Source of the DNA: Parvularcula oceani
GTDB taxonomy: Bacteria > Pseudomonadota > Alphaproteobacteria > Caulobacterales > Parvularculaceae
Assembly (NCBI RefSeq): GCF_000733125.1
Contig: NZ_JPHU01000001.1
Span: 186,001 to 250,000, forward strand
DNA length: 64,000 bases
Direction of reading: 5' to 3'
Shown: piece by piece, positions 7,142-16,691 of the stretch
Numbering within the stretch: the stretch's first letter is position 1
Layout of the letters: the number at the start of each line of letters is the position of its first letter
Made by a program: the position numbers and the translations under genes
Notes under the pieces: generated by a model
Told to the model about the DNA's origin: nothing
Seen by the model: only the letters and a program-made list of their open reading frames with translations
Databases searched by the model: none

Positions 7142-8455
7142 CTATCCGAGGCGGATGGGCGGACGGACAAACGAGGCTAGGGCGTCAGAGGCCCAAAGTG
7201 CACAAACGCCAGGCAGACCGTAGAGCTCGGCTTGGTGCTGCCGGTACAGTAGCGCATGTCCGAGACGCGCCGCTGAACCTTTGATGAGCGAAGCTCCGAA
7301 TACTCCGTGCCTGCCGAGCGTGCCCCAAGCATTGTACTGGCCAAGCGAAACCAAGGAGCCACGCTCACGATATTCGAATGCCTCGACGTCGCGCCCTTCC
7401 AAAAGACGCGAGATCTGTTCGACCACATGCCGCCCCTGTTGGCTTGCTACCTGTGCCGTTGGCGGAAGCGGCCGACATGAGCCCGGCGGGATGAAGCTTG
7501 AACAATCCCCGATCGCGAAGATCGCGTCTGAACGCGTCACTTGAAGCGTTGGCTTCACAACGAGTTGGCCGTTGGCCTTGCGTTCGAGGCCGGAAAAGCC
7601 CTCGGGTATGTCCTCCGATCGTATTCCTGCAGCCCAGACCCGGAGGTTAGCAGCGATCCGTCCGCCGTTGTTCAGCGTAAATCCGTCGTCGTCCGCAGCG
7701 ACTACCCGCGTATCGGTGTATATGCGAACGCCGATCTGACGTAGCTGATCAGCCGCCGCGGCGGAAATGGTCTCGGGAAAGGAAGACAGTAGTCGCGAGC
7801 CGCTTTCGATCAGAGTGATGCCTAGCTGGGGTCTAAGGTTCTGAGTGCCGTAAGCCCGTCCGATATCGAGTAGCTGGCTAACTTCCGCCGCCAGTTCGAC
7901 GCCCGTTGCGCCGCCACCGACGATGGCCAGTTCAAGGCGTCGATCGTAGGACGCCGCCTGAAGCAGTTCGCCATAGAGTCGATCGTTGAAAGCGTTCGCT
8001 GCGGGTAAGTCGTCGATGAAGTGGCAATGCTCGGCGACCCCTCTGATGCTGAAATCGTTCGCGCGGCTGCCGATCGCGATGACAAGGTAGTCGTACTCTA
8101 CACGACGCTGCGGCGCGACAGGACGACCCCCGGGATCGGTGAGCGCTCCGACCGTTATGCATCCTGCCTCGCTGTCCACGCCGTCCAACGGCCCAGGAAG
8201 GAAGCGGAACCCTGCCCTCGCCGCTTGGTGGACGAACGGAAGCTGCTCGTCCTGCGATCGCCTCGTTCCCGCGGCGAAGGTGTGCAGCATGGGCTTCCAT
8301 ACGTGCGCAAAGCTTCGATCCACGAGGGTGACGTTCGCGGCGCCGCGGCGTCCGAAGCGACGCCCGAGTGCGGTGGCGACCGATAGGCCGGCCACTCCTC
8401 CTCCTACGACGAGGACGGACGGTGCGGGTCCCCGATGAGCAGCTGTTCTGACCAT
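7142..8455 (-). CDS. Type II NADH dehydrogenase-like FAD oxidoreductase
   Basis: This 437-residue flavoprotein has two Rossmann motifs. The FAD motif is VLVVGGGVAGLSVA near residue 14, and the NAD motif is LAIVGGGATGVELA in the middle. FAIGDCSS binds the flavin ribityl region. The C-terminal quinone-site signature AQVASQQG fits the AQxAxQxG pattern of NDH-2 enzymes, which pass electrons from NADH to quinone without proton pumping. Its ATG overlaps the stop of the LpxR-like gene (TGATG). A gap of about 45 bases precedes zwf, so the two are probably cotranscribed. Confidence 0.85.
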   Translation of the reverse strand: MVRTAAHRGPAPSVLVVGGGVAGLSVATALGRRFGRRGAANVTLVDRSFAHVWKPMLHTFAAGTRRSQDEQLPFVHQAARAGFRFLPGPLDGVDSEAGCITVGALTDPGGRPVAPQRRVEYDYLVIAIGSRANDFSIRGVAEHCHFIDDLPAANAFNDRLYGELLQAASYDRRLELAIVGGGATGVELAAEVSQLLDIGRAYGTQNLRPQLGITLIESGSRLLSSFPETISAAAADQLRQIGVRIYTDTRVVAADDDGFTLNNGGRIAANLRVWAAGIRSEDIPEGFSGLERKANGQLVVKPTLQVTRSDAIFAIGDCSSFIPPGSCRPLPPTAQVASQQGRHVVEQISRLLEGRDVEAFEYRERGSLVSLGQYNAWGTLGRHGVFGASLIKGSAARLGHALLYRQHQAELYGLPGVCALWASDALASFVRPPIRLG

Positions 8456-9462
8456 CAGAACCGCACCGCCACGCTGAGGGCACCAAACCGCTGTCCGTCG
8501 GTCTGACCTTCATACTCCTCACCGCGCCAGACGTGCGTGTAACCGAGTTGCCAACCATTGAGACGCCAGACGAAGCCAGCCTGCGTCTCACCTACGAAGG
8601 TCTCCGGCTCGACTGTGATCCCGTCGTCGTCGTCGAAGAGAGACCCTTCGAGCGTGATGTCGTGAGCGACTGCCCGTCCCTGCGCTCCAAAGAATGCGTA
8701 GAAGCCGTTCGGCTCATCCGGACTGAAATATCCAACTCCGGCAGACGCTGGGCGGATGCGAGGCGGGCCGAAGTCGTCAGAGAGCCCAGTGCCGATGCGT
8801 AACGTCGCGCCGAGCTTGGCATCCGTCCGGATGTTACCGAACGCGATGCCCGCGTTCGGTGTGAAGTCAATGTCTAGGCCTCGGATCTCACGCACAAGAT
8901 AACGGCTCTTCAGCTTACGGTCTAAGCTGAGGACGAACCCGACCTCATTGCCGATCTGATTGTCCCAGCCCTCTGCGTCCTCGCCGCCAATCAGGTCATG
9001 GAACCCGTTCTGAACTTCCTCGCCGAGCGCGTTCGGCCCGACCGTGCCAAGCTGAAAAGTGAGTTGATCGACTCGTTCTTCCCCGATCCGAATGAGAGAG
9101 TACTCACCATAAAGCCAAGCAGCGTAGGGTCGCTGGCCAGGCAGAGGCAACGCGGTATCCGTGTCCTCCGGGGTGTAGAGGTTCTGCCCGAGCGCGAAGC
9201 CGTAGATGACCTCATCCCGTTCCGGGCGCGCTCTCAAGATGCCGCCCGCAAAGTCGTAGTGGGTACCACCCGGATCGGCTTCAGCGAACCGGGCGAGCCT
9301 CGCACCGTTCGTGTAGTTTTGGTCCGTGCTCGCGAACCAGTCGTTCTCGATCAAACCAGACCAGACACCACCGGGCCTCTCAGCCGCTTCTTGGCTAAGA
9401 GCTGCGACGGGAACGACGCAAGTGATCGCCGCTGAAGCGTAGGCGATGGCGGAACGAAGCAT
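8455..9462 (-). CDS. LpxR-family outer-membrane lipid A deacylase-like protein
   Basis: This 335-residue protein has an N-terminal signal peptide (hydrophobic run, cut after about ALS). It carries the family hallmark ENDWFASTDQNYTNG at the start of the barrel. LpxR (DUF2219) proteins form 12-stranded outer-membrane barrels that remove 3'-acyloxyacyl chains from lipid A. The C-terminus ends in alternating residues with a final Phe (LSVAVRF), typical of BAM substrates. It is coupled by TGATG to the NDH-2 gene. Activity on lipid A is not shown; some members have other or unknown roles. Confidence 0.75.
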   Translation of the reverse strand: MLRSAIAYASAAITCVVPVAALSQEAAERPGGVWSGLIENDWFASTDQNYTNGARLARFAEADPGGTHYDFAGGILRARPERDEVIYGFALGQNLYTPEDTDTALPLPGQRPYAAWLYGEYSLIRIGEERVDQLTFQLGTVGPNALGEEVQNGFHDLIGGEDAEGWDNQIGNEVGFVLSLDRKLKSRYLVREIRGLDIDFTPNAGIAFGNIRTDAKLGATLRIGTGLSDDFGPPRIRPASAGVGYFSPDEPNGFYAFFGAQGRAVAHDITLEGSLFDDDDGITVEPETFVGETQAGFVWRLNGWQLGYTHVWRGEEYEGQTDGQRFGALSVAVRF

Positions 9463-9514
9463 TTAGGCTTGCCTTCTAATTCAAAGAATCCGGCCCGACG
9501 GATTTTTAAAACCG

Positions 9515-10414
9515 TTAATTCGTTGACGTAAAGCGTCGAACCAGCACTACGCCGGTTCGGAGGATGTTCTCTTCGGCCTCACTGCGCCGAACGAGCGGAC
9601 TCCGTGCGGCGTCTCCTAGAACCCGCTCGTAGTTCGCGAAGGCCCCGATCGCGTATCGGTCACCGATGGGTGTCATCATCAAGAAGCCCGCCCCAACGGC
9701 TTGGAATCCTCCGTCAGGCTCGAATCCATCGATCCCCGTCGCTGCCTCTTCAGCTTCGGTCACGCCGTAGTATGCGCGTGCCCGACGGTCGCCTCCCGCT
9801 CGAGTGTAGACCGTAGACTGAAGTAGACCGATCCGCGTGATGTCGCGACGGGCGAGCGACGCGTAATAGGCGAAGCCATCCGAAGCGCCGGTTACATCTC
9901 GCTCAATCCGGCCGCCCACGACGAAGTTAGCCGGCAGCCGCGTGAACGCATAGCCCGTGAGATCGACACCCGTGCTCGGTCGGTCAAGCCCTTCCACATC
10001 CGAATCGAGCGTATAGCTCGGCCTCAGTTGAGCGCCCATTCTCAGGCGGTCTGTTTTGACGACGTTGTACCCCACCCCATCCAGAAGGTTCGCGTAGACA
10101 CGGTCACGATGGGAGAAGGAGACCCAAGGTGTGAAGTTGAGCTTGTAGGGATCGTCTCCAAGCGGAGCGAAGCCATAGACACCGCCGCCGCCCACTTCCA
10201 AGTTCCAAGTCGTGTCATCCAGGATGCGCTCGAAAGGCTGGGTCTGGGCCTCAGCGACGTCCATGGCGATGGCCGTCGTAGCCAAAACGCTGGCTGCGAT
10301 CACGCCGAGCTTCGTCCTGAAGCCGCACGGATATCCTACGCAGAAGGATCTACTCAGACCGGAGGCCTGTCCTATGCCCCTCCCTCGGCTGCGATTCATC
10401 GGAATCAAGAACAT
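9515..10414 (-). CDS. MipA/OmpV-family outer-membrane protein
   Basis: This protein of about 299 residues has a long N-terminal signal region (TKLGVIAASVLATTAIA, cut after AEA). A beta-rich MipA/OmpV domain follows, with GGGGVYGFAPLGDDPYK and SFSHRDRVYANLLDGVG. The family was first described as a scaffold between MltA and penicillin-binding proteins in E. coli, and members often sit next to two-component or efflux genes. The start abuts the stop of the outer-membrane efflux gene (TGAATG). It could add a porin-like or envelope-repair function to the pump operon. Confidence 0.75.
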   Translation of the reverse strand: MFLIPMNRSRGRGIGQASGLSRSFCVGYPCGFRTKLGVIAASVLATTAIAMDVAEAQTQPFERILDDTTWNLEVGGGGVYGFAPLGDDPYKLNFTPWVSFSHRDRVYANLLDGVGYNVVKTDRLRMGAQLRPSYTLDSDVEGLDRPSTGVDLTGYAFTRLPANFVVGGRIERDVTGASDGFAYYASLARRDITRIGLLQSTVYTRAGGDRRARAYYGVTEAEEAATGIDGFEPDGGFQAVGAGFLMMTPIGDRYAIGAFANYERVLGDAARSPLVRRSEAEENILRTGVVLVRRFTSTN

Positions 10415-11932
10415 TCAGCTCTCCATGGCCAGGCGTTGCAGAAGATCCTCGATGCTTTGAGGTTCCGACGCGCCGGCGTCGCCCCCACCGAGGGCGAGAT
10501 AGAGCCCGACGAGGTTTTCGAGTTCGGCCCGGCGGAGACCGATCAGATCGCGTTGCGCCGCAAAAAGGTTTCGCTCTGCATCGAGAACTTCGAGATAGCG
10601 AGACTGTCCCTCATCATACCGTAGGCGAGCGAGATCCGCGATGCGAGCGAGAGCTGCTACCGTCCGTTCCGCGACCGCAATCTGCTCAGCCAGAAGGCGT
10701 CGACCGGCGAGAGCGTCCGCAACATCTCTGAAGGCGGACTGCACGGCACCTTCATACTCTGCCACTTCGGCAATTGTCCGCGCCCGGGCCACATCGAGGT
10801 TCGCGCGCCGGCGGCCGCCGTCGAAGATCGGCAACGAGATGGAGGGGCCGAAGTTCCACGCGAAAGTGGAGTCCTCGAAGAGATCGTCGAGTTCGGACGA
10901 GGCGTAACCCGCAGACCCCGTCAAGGAGATCGAGGGGAAGAAGGCGGCACGTGCAGCTCGTACACTCGCTTGGGCCCCCTCGAGCCGCAACTCGGCTGCC
11001 GCAAGGTCGGGTCGGGCGAGAAGAAGTTCTGACGGTATCCCCGCGTCTAGCGCTCGAACGACCTCGGCTCCATCAAGACTGCCCGACACGAGTTCGTCCG
11101 GTGAGATGGGTGCACCGACGATGGCGGCGAGGCTGTTGACCGCACGGGCACGCTCAAGCCGCTGTGCGCTCAACGACCCTTCCGCCTGAAGCACCAAGGC
11201 TTCATTCTGCCGCAAGGTTAGCTCCGATACAGCGCCGGCACGGTAACGCCGCTGGGCGATCTCGTAGCCGGTCTTCCGGCTCTCCAGCGTGGCCTCGGCC
11301 AGGGCGATCGCCTCGTTCGCCTCGGCGAACGCGAAGTAGGCGCGTGCCGTGTCGCCGATGACGGAGAGTCGGAAAGCCCGCTGTGCCGCGACCGTCGCGA
11401 GGTACTCTGCCCGCGCAGCCGCGCTAAGGTTACGGACCCGTCCCCAGAAGTCGAGTTCGTAGCTTGGGATCGCCACGTTGACGTCGTAGCGGGTGAAGGT
11501 CAGCGCTTCTTCCCCCCCGAGGAGCCCTTCGCCGAGTTCTTCAGCCACGTCGTAAGACCCTAAAGGGATCCGTGAACGATTACCTCCTGCACTCGCTTCG
11601 ACGTTTGGAAGGCGAGCGCTGCGCTCGATCCGATACCGGCCTCTTGTTTCGAGGATGCGCGCCGTCGCGACTCGAAGGTCGCGATTGTTTTCGAGAGCGG
11701 CTTCGATGAGGCGTTGCAACGTCTCATCACGGAAGAACTCTCGCCATCCGAGGGTCTCAACCGCGACGTCTCCGCCCGAAGCGCCTCTATAAGCGTAGCC
11801 CGCGATGGCGTCGTCCGCTTCGTAGTCCTCATAGGGAACGGTGGCACAGGCAGTGACAAGAGTGAGACAAGCTACGCCTGCCAACAAACGCCCCCCACAA
11901 CTGCGCTTCGGCACACCTCGATCACGCTTCAT
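10415..11932 (-). CDS. Outer-membrane efflux lipoprotein (NodT/OprM type)
   Basis: This 505-residue TolC-like channel has a lipoprotein signal with lipobox LVTAC near residue 29. Two outer-membrane-efflux repeats follow, with long coiled-coil helices (for example LRVATARILETRGRYRIERSA and ARPDLAAAELRLEGAQASVR). It should trimerise to give the export duct for the RND pump encoded upstream. Its start overlaps the 3' end of the permease gene by 11 bases, so the two are translationally linked. Confidence 0.9.
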   Translation of the reverse strand: MKRDRGVPKRSCGGRLLAGVACLTLVTACATVPYEDYEADDAIAGYAYRGASGGDVAVETLGWREFFRDETLQRLIEAALENNRDLRVATARILETRGRYRIERSARLPNVEASAGGNRSRIPLGSYDVAEELGEGLLGGEEALTFTRYDVNVAIPSYELDFWGRVRNLSAAARAEYLATVAAQRAFRLSVIGDTARAYFAFAEANEAIALAEATLESRKTGYEIAQRRYRAGAVSELTLRQNEALVLQAEGSLSAQRLERARAVNSLAAIVGAPISPDELVSGSLDGAEVVRALDAGIPSELLLARPDLAAAELRLEGAQASVRAARAAFFPSISLTGSAGYASSELDDLFEDSTFAWNFGPSISLPIFDGGRRRANLDVARARTIAEVAEYEGAVQSAFRDVADALAGRRLLAEQIAVAERTVAALARIADLARLRYDEGQSRYLEVLDAERNLFAAQRDLIGLRRAELENLVGLYLALGGGDAGASEPQSIEDLLQRLAMES

Positions 11933-14900
11933 CGGTATTGATCCTGAAGAAGATTGCGTAGAGGGTCGGCACGGCGATGAGCGTCAGCACGGTCGCGAAG
12001 GCGAGCCCGCCCATGATCGTCGCCGCCATGTCGGCGAAGAAGACGTCGCCAACGAGGGGAGCCATCCCGAGGATCGTCGTCACCGCCGCCAACATGACGG
12101 GCCGAAGACGACTGACACTCGCATCGACCAGCGCGCGGAAGCGGGGACGCTCGCTCGCGATCTGTGTGTCGATCTCGTCGACGAGAACGATCGCGTTCTT
12201 GATCAGCATTCCGGAGAGGCTGAGAAACCCAAGTAGGGCCATGAAGCCGAACGGAATGCCGGTCACGAGAAGGCCGACGGTCACGCCGATAATCGACATC
12301 GGAACGATAAGCCAGATGATTGTCGGTTGGCGGAGCTTCCCGAAGAGGAGGATCGTGATCAACACCATCCCGAGGAAGCTCAGGGGAATCTGTTGGAACA
12401 GAGCGGACTGTGCGTCACTGCTGTCTTCGTACTCCCCTCCCCACTCGAGCCCGTAGCCGGCAGGCAACTCGAGCGCGTCGATGGCCGGACGGATTTGGGA
12501 GAACGCGTCCACTGAAGTCACGCCTGCGATGGGATCAGCCTGGACCGTCAAGGTCCGAACACGGTCCAACCGACGAATGATACGGTCTTCGGTGCGCGTA
12601 TCCAACGAACGAAGGAGGTTGCTGATCGGAACGTAGGCGCGTTGCAGATCGCTCCAGATCAACCGGTCTTCGAGCGCACGAGGATCGTCCCGCTCCTCGT
12701 CCGGCGCCCTGACGACGATGGGGATCAGGTCGTCTCCTTCGCGATAGAGACCGAAGGGGGTGCCGTCCGTCGCCAGCGCCAAAGCCTCGGCAACGTCCTG
12801 CCGGGTAATGCCAGCTATTCTCGCGCGATCCTCCGCCAGCACCGGAACGATCGTCGTAGTTCTCTGCCGCCAATCCGTCCGGATGTCCGTCAGGTAGTCT
12901 GCATCGTAGAACTCTTTCTCGACGCGGTCGGCGAGGATACGCAAGGTATCGGCATCCGGACCTAGCAGCCGCGCCTCGATCTTGGCGCCGCCGCCTGGCC
13001 CGAGGCGAACCCGCCTCGTCCTGACGGTCGCCGCTGGATGGGCTCCGCCAATCGTGTCGACGAGTGATCGTGCCAGAGCGTCGATGCGATCGGCGTCGTC
13101 GACACGGACGATCATCTGAGCGTAAGCGGGATTGGGGCGTTCCGGTTCGTAGGTCAGCGAGAACCGCAGTGCGCCCTGCCCTACGAACGAAGCAACGGAG
13201 GTCACCCCCTCGCGTGCACGCACCTCCTCCTCGATCTCACGGATATCTGCGGCTGTCGCCCGGATGTCCGTACCTTCGGCACGCCAGTAGTCGACGAAGA
13301 AGATGGGCGTCGCCGAGTTCGGGAAGAAGGACTGCTTGACGAAACCGAAGCCGAACACGGCTGCGCCAGTGGCGCCGATCAGGATTGCTACCGTTACCCA
13401 ACGGGCCTGAACGGCGCGGCGCAGCACGGTCCGGTAGGCGGAGAACATGCGCCCTCGGTACTGCTCGGTGTCTTCGCCATCCGCCTGGTCACCACGCTTC
13501 AGGATATACGACCCGAAGAGAGGGGTGACCGTGATCGCGAACACCCAGGAAAGCAGGAGGGAGATGGTAATGACCGCGAAGAGTGAGAACGTGTACTCGC
13601 CTGTCGAGTCGTTCGAAAGACCGATGCCCGCGAAGGCGAGGATGCCAATGATCGTTGCACCAAGAAGCGGAACTTGCGTCTGCTTGACGATGGCACTCGC
13701 GGCCTCAACCGGCTTCTGACCCTTACGCATGCCGATCAGCATGCCCTCGCCGACGACGATGGCATTGTCGACCAACATGCCCATCGCGATGATCAGCGCA
13801 CCAAGCGATATTCTCTCCATCTCGATGCCGAGAATGTACATGATCAGGATCGTCGCGATCACGGTCAGGAACAAGACCGATCCGATCAGGATTCCCGGAC
13901 GCCAGCCCATGAATAGACATAGCACGCCGACAACGATCGCCACCGAAGTCAGAAGGTTCAGAACGAAGCCGTTCACCGCCTCCTCAACGATACGAGGCTG
14001 CTGATAGATCGGGTGCAACTCGATGCCGATCGGTCTTTGATACTCGAGTTCCGCGAGCCTGGCTTGCACCCGAGCGCCGACGTCGACGACGTTCGCAGTC
14101 GGTACTGCGGCGATACCCAGCCCGATCGCGCGTTGCCCATCGAAGTAGACGAGCTGATCTGGGATCGCGACCGGCTCACGGCTTACTTTCGCGACGTCGC
14201 CAAGCCTAACTGCCCCTCCGCCTTCACCGAGCAGGATCGACTCGCGTACCGCCTCCACACTGTCGAAGGCTCCGGTCGGCGCAACGCGAATGCTCTCGTC
14301 ACCCACCCGGACCCGACCCGTCGGCTCGACCTGGTTCTGAACGGTCAATGGCGCGAACAGCTGTTCCGGCGGAAGGCCAAGCCGGGTCAGCTCGCCCTGC
14401 GCTACGTCCACATAGATCCGGTCGGGTCTCTGCCCGATCAGTTCGACCCGTGCGACGCCATCGACCGTTAGGAGGTCGCGGCGGAGCGTCTTCGCGTAAT
14501 CGTACAACTCCTGCTCGGAATACCCCTCGGCCGTCAGCGCGAAGAACATTCCGTAGACCTGGCTGAAGTCGTCATTGACGATCACGGGTCCAGCGCCGGG
14601 CGGTAACTGCAACTCCGCCTGCCCAACCTTCCGGCGCAGTTCGTCCCAGACTTGAGGCAGTTCTTCACCGCCGAACTCGTCTCTGATCCTTACGCGGATC
14701 TCGGAGCGCCCTGGAACTGAACGGGACTCGATCTCGTCGAGTTGCCCGAGCTGTTGAATGTAAGTCTCGAGGGTCTCGGTGACCTCTTGCTCGACTTCGG
14801 TCGAGGACGCCCCAGGATACTCGGCGACGACGAACGCTTCCTTGATCGTGAAGGACGGATCTTCGAGTCGTCCGATGTTGAAGAACCCGAAGAGGCCACC

Positions 14901-14969
14901 GACGAGCGTGAGGACGACGATCAGCCAGACATAGAGGGGCCGCGTGATGGACCAGCGTGCGATGTCCAT
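11922..14969 (-). CDS. RND-family efflux permease
   Basis: This 1015-residue inner-membrane transporter has the RND layout: an N-terminal membrane helix (WLIVVLTLVGGLFGFFNIG), a large periplasmic loop, a multi-helix block with GALIIAMGMLVDNAIVVGEG, a second loop and a C-terminal helix block with MLIKNAIVLVDEID. It uses the proton gradient to export substrates with the adaptor and outer-membrane channel next to it. The sequence looks like the hydrophobic-compound rather than the metal-specific branch, but I cannot name a substrate. It is 4 bases downstream of the adaptor gene. Confidence 0.93.
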   Translation of the reverse strand: MDIARWSITRPLYVWLIVVLTLVGGLFGFFNIGRLEDPSFTIKEAFVVAEYPGASSTEVEQEVTETLETYIQQLGQLDEIESRSVPGRSEIRVRIRDEFGGEELPQVWDELRRKVGQAELQLPPGAGPVIVNDDFSQVYGMFFALTAEGYSEQELYDYAKTLRRDLLTVDGVARVELIGQRPDRIYVDVAQGELTRLGLPPEQLFAPLTVQNQVEPTGRVRVGDESIRVAPTGAFDSVEAVRESILLGEGGGAVRLGDVAKVSREPVAIPDQLVYFDGQRAIGLGIAAVPTANVVDVGARVQARLAELEYQRPIGIELHPIYQQPRIVEEAVNGFVLNLLTSVAIVVGVLCLFMGWRPGILIGSVLFLTVIATILIMYILGIEMERISLGALIIAMGMLVDNAIVVGEGMLIGMRKGQKPVEAASAIVKQTQVPLLGATIIGILAFAGIGLSNDSTGEYTFSLFAVITISLLLSWVFAITVTPLFGSYILKRGDQADGEDTEQYRGRMFSAYRTVLRRAVQARWVTVAILIGATGAAVFGFGFVKQSFFPNSATPIFFVDYWRAEGTDIRATAADIREIEEEVRAREGVTSVASFVGQGALRFSLTYEPERPNPAYAQMIVRVDDADRIDALARSLVDTIGGAHPAATVRTRRVRLGPGGGAKIEARLLGPDADTLRILADRVEKEFYDADYLTDIRTDWRQRTTTIVPVLAEDRARIAGITRQDVAEALALATDGTPFGLYREGDDLIPIVVRAPDEERDDPRALEDRLIWSDLQRAYVPISNLLRSLDTRTEDRIIRRLDRVRTLTVQADPIAGVTSVDAFSQIRPAIDALELPAGYGLEWGGEYEDSSDAQSALFQQIPLSFLGMVLITILLFGKLRQPTIIWLIVPMSIIGVTVGLLVTGIPFGFMALLGFLSLSGMLIKNAIVLVDEIDTQIASERPRFRALVDASVSRLRPVMLAAVTTILGMAPLVGDVFFADMAATIMGGLAFATVLTLIAVPTLYAIFFRINTDEA

Positions 14970-14973
14970 GGTT

Positions 14974-16044
14974 CTACTCGCTCAACGGCCGTACGCGCAT
15001 ACCGTCCCGAAGGAACGACGCACCTGCGGCGACCACGAGATCGCCAGCCTCCAGCCCGCTCCGGACAGGCGCTTCACCTGACGTCAGCGGCCCAACCTCG
15101 ACACCGCGTCGGCTTACCATTCCGCTCTCGGGATCGACTACGAAGACGGCGAACCCGCCCTGCTCTGTACCGACGAGGCTGGCCACTGGCACCGTCGCTC
15201 GAGCAGCCGAAGCGTTGTTGAATTCGGCCCTTACCGTTCCTGTCATTCCTGGAAGGAGATCGAGACCATCCGGTCGAGGCATGGTGAGGACGACCCTGTA
15301 CCCACCCGACCCTGCCTCCGGGGTCGTCTGGTACTCTTTGACGTCCAGATCGAACCGTCGCTCGGGCGCGAAGTCGAACGATACGGAAAGTTCTGGCGCG
15401 TCCCGTGTCGCGGTCGCGATGATGCCTTCGGGGACCTGGATCGCGATATCGACCTGCTGGTCGTCCTGCAGAACGACGATCTCCTGCCCGGCCCGCACCT
15501 GCGTGTAGAGGTCGGCGAGACGCCGTGCGACGGTACCAGCGTAGGGCGCCAACAAACGCGTCTCAGCGAGGTCTCGTTGAGCTGTTTCGAGGTTCGCCTG
15601 GGCGATGTCGTGTTCGGCACGAACCTGATCGTACTCCGCTTGGGAAGTCGCACCGCCCTCCAACAACCGCTCCTGACGCGCGAGTTGACGCTCCAAGAGA
15701 TTGACGCGCGCGCGCGCTTCGGTGACCCGCTCGTCGTAATCCCCCGGGTCGAGTGCCGCGACGAGTTCACCTTCCTCGACCCGCGAGCCTTCCAGCACCG
15801 GAAATTCGACGAGGCGACCGGATACGTCAAAGGAAAGCGCCGAAGATGTTGGAGCGACGACGCGTCCTGGAAAAGTGCGCAGGTTGCTAGCCTCGGCAGC
15901 ACCAACCTCAATGACCTTGGCGGGCCTTACAGGTGGCTGCTTGTTCGAACCCTCGTCGGTCTCGGCTCCGCCGCTACAAGCCGAAAGCAGGAACCCTGCA
16001 AACGCAATCGCGACGTAGCCTTCCTTAGGCAACCACATGCTCAA
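14974..16044 (-). CDS. RND periplasmic adaptor (membrane fusion protein)
   Basis: This 356-residue protein has a lipobox (GFLLSAC near residue 23), so it is probably a lipoprotein. Beta-barrel and lipoyl-like segments surround a coiled-coil hairpin (DERVTEARARVNLLERQLARQERLLE). The conserved adaptor phrase APYAGTVARR is present. It bridges the permease and the outer-membrane channel. Its ATG overlaps the tetR stop by ATGA, so regulator and pump share a transcript. Confidence 0.9.
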   Translation of the reverse strand: MSMWLPKEGYVAIAFAGFLLSACSGGAETDEGSNKQPPVRPAKVIEVGAAEASNLRTFPGRVVAPTSSALSFDVSGRLVEFPVLEGSRVEEGELVAALDPGDYDERVTEARARVNLLERQLARQERLLEGGATSQAEYDQVRAEHDIAQANLETAQRDLAETRLLAPYAGTVARRLADLYTQVRAGQEIVVLQDDQQVDIAIQVPEGIIATATRDAPELSVSFDFAPERRFDLDVKEYQTTPEAGSGGYRVVLTMPRPDGLDLLPGMTGTVRAEFNNASAARATVPVASLVGTEQGGFAVFVVDPESGMVSRRGVEVGPLTSGEAPVRSGLEAGDLVVAAGASFLRDGMRVRPLSE

Positions 16045-16592
16045 CTCTCGCTCGAATCAACGTCAGCACACAAAGCATCAGCGACTTTCTGCCGCTCTGC
16101 GGCCGACAGGCTCGCGATGCCGAGCAGGTCGAGAAGCCATAGGCCGTCGGTCGCCAGCAGCGTAATGGCTGCCCGCTCGAAAGAGAGTCCATCATCCTGA
16201 AACTGTTCCAACTTCTGTCGCCAGCGCAGTGCTTCAGGCGCTAACAACGACAAATCGTTCGCGACCGCGGCCAGCAAAGCGGCATGCTCAGGTTGCGGAG
16301 CTACCTCGGGGCTTAGATGCCCACGGACATAACCCGCGGCTTGCCGACCGGGTCCCGCACGCCGAACATCGGTCGCGGCCTCGACCTGCGCCTCCATACG
16401 ATCAGACATCCGTTGCACGAGCGCACGCAACAACGCTTCTTTCGACGTGAAGAGGTACTGCAAGCCTCCTTTGCTCACACCCGCTTCCTGAGACACGGCC
16501 CCGAGGGTGAGCCCCGACGGCCCTTTAGCCATCACGACCCGCTCGGCCGCATCCAATAGATCATCGGCATGTATCGTCGGGTGTCGGCCCAT
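16041..16592 (-). CDS. TetR-family regulator of the efflux operon
   Basis: This 183-residue protein has an N-terminal TetR HTH (LTLGAVSQEAGVSKGGLQYLFTSKEALL, about 26-53) and a helical ligand-binding C-terminal domain. As the first gene before the adaptor, with an ATGA overlap, it is expected to repress this operon and to be released by a pump substrate. A short palindrome at 16618-16630 in its leader could be the operator. Confidence 0.88.
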   Translation of the reverse strand: MGRHPTIHADDLLDAAERVVMAKGPSGLTLGAVSQEAGVSKGGLQYLFTSKEALLRALVQRMSDRMEAQVEAATDVRRAGPGRQAAGYVRGHLSPEVAPQPEHAALLAAVANDLSLLAPEALRWRQKLEQFQDDGLSFERAAITLLATDGLWLLDLLGIASLSAAERQKVADALCADVDSSES

Positions 16593-16617
16593 GGGCGTTC
16601 CTCATTCCGTCCGGCTG

Positions 16618-16630
16618 GCTTAAAATAAGC
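16618..16630. promoter_or_regulatory. Candidate TetR operator palindrome
   Basis: GCTTAAAATAAGC is a 5-3-5 inverted repeat, 26 bases upstream of the tetR start in the only AT-rich part of the leader. Autoregulated TetR genes usually carry such a palindrome over the promoter. It is short, so chance is possible. Confidence 0.35.
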
Positions 16631-16691
16631 AGGATCGAGTTGCAAGGAGGTAAACCCCCTGATCCCTCCCGGATGAGGTCGGATCACGCCT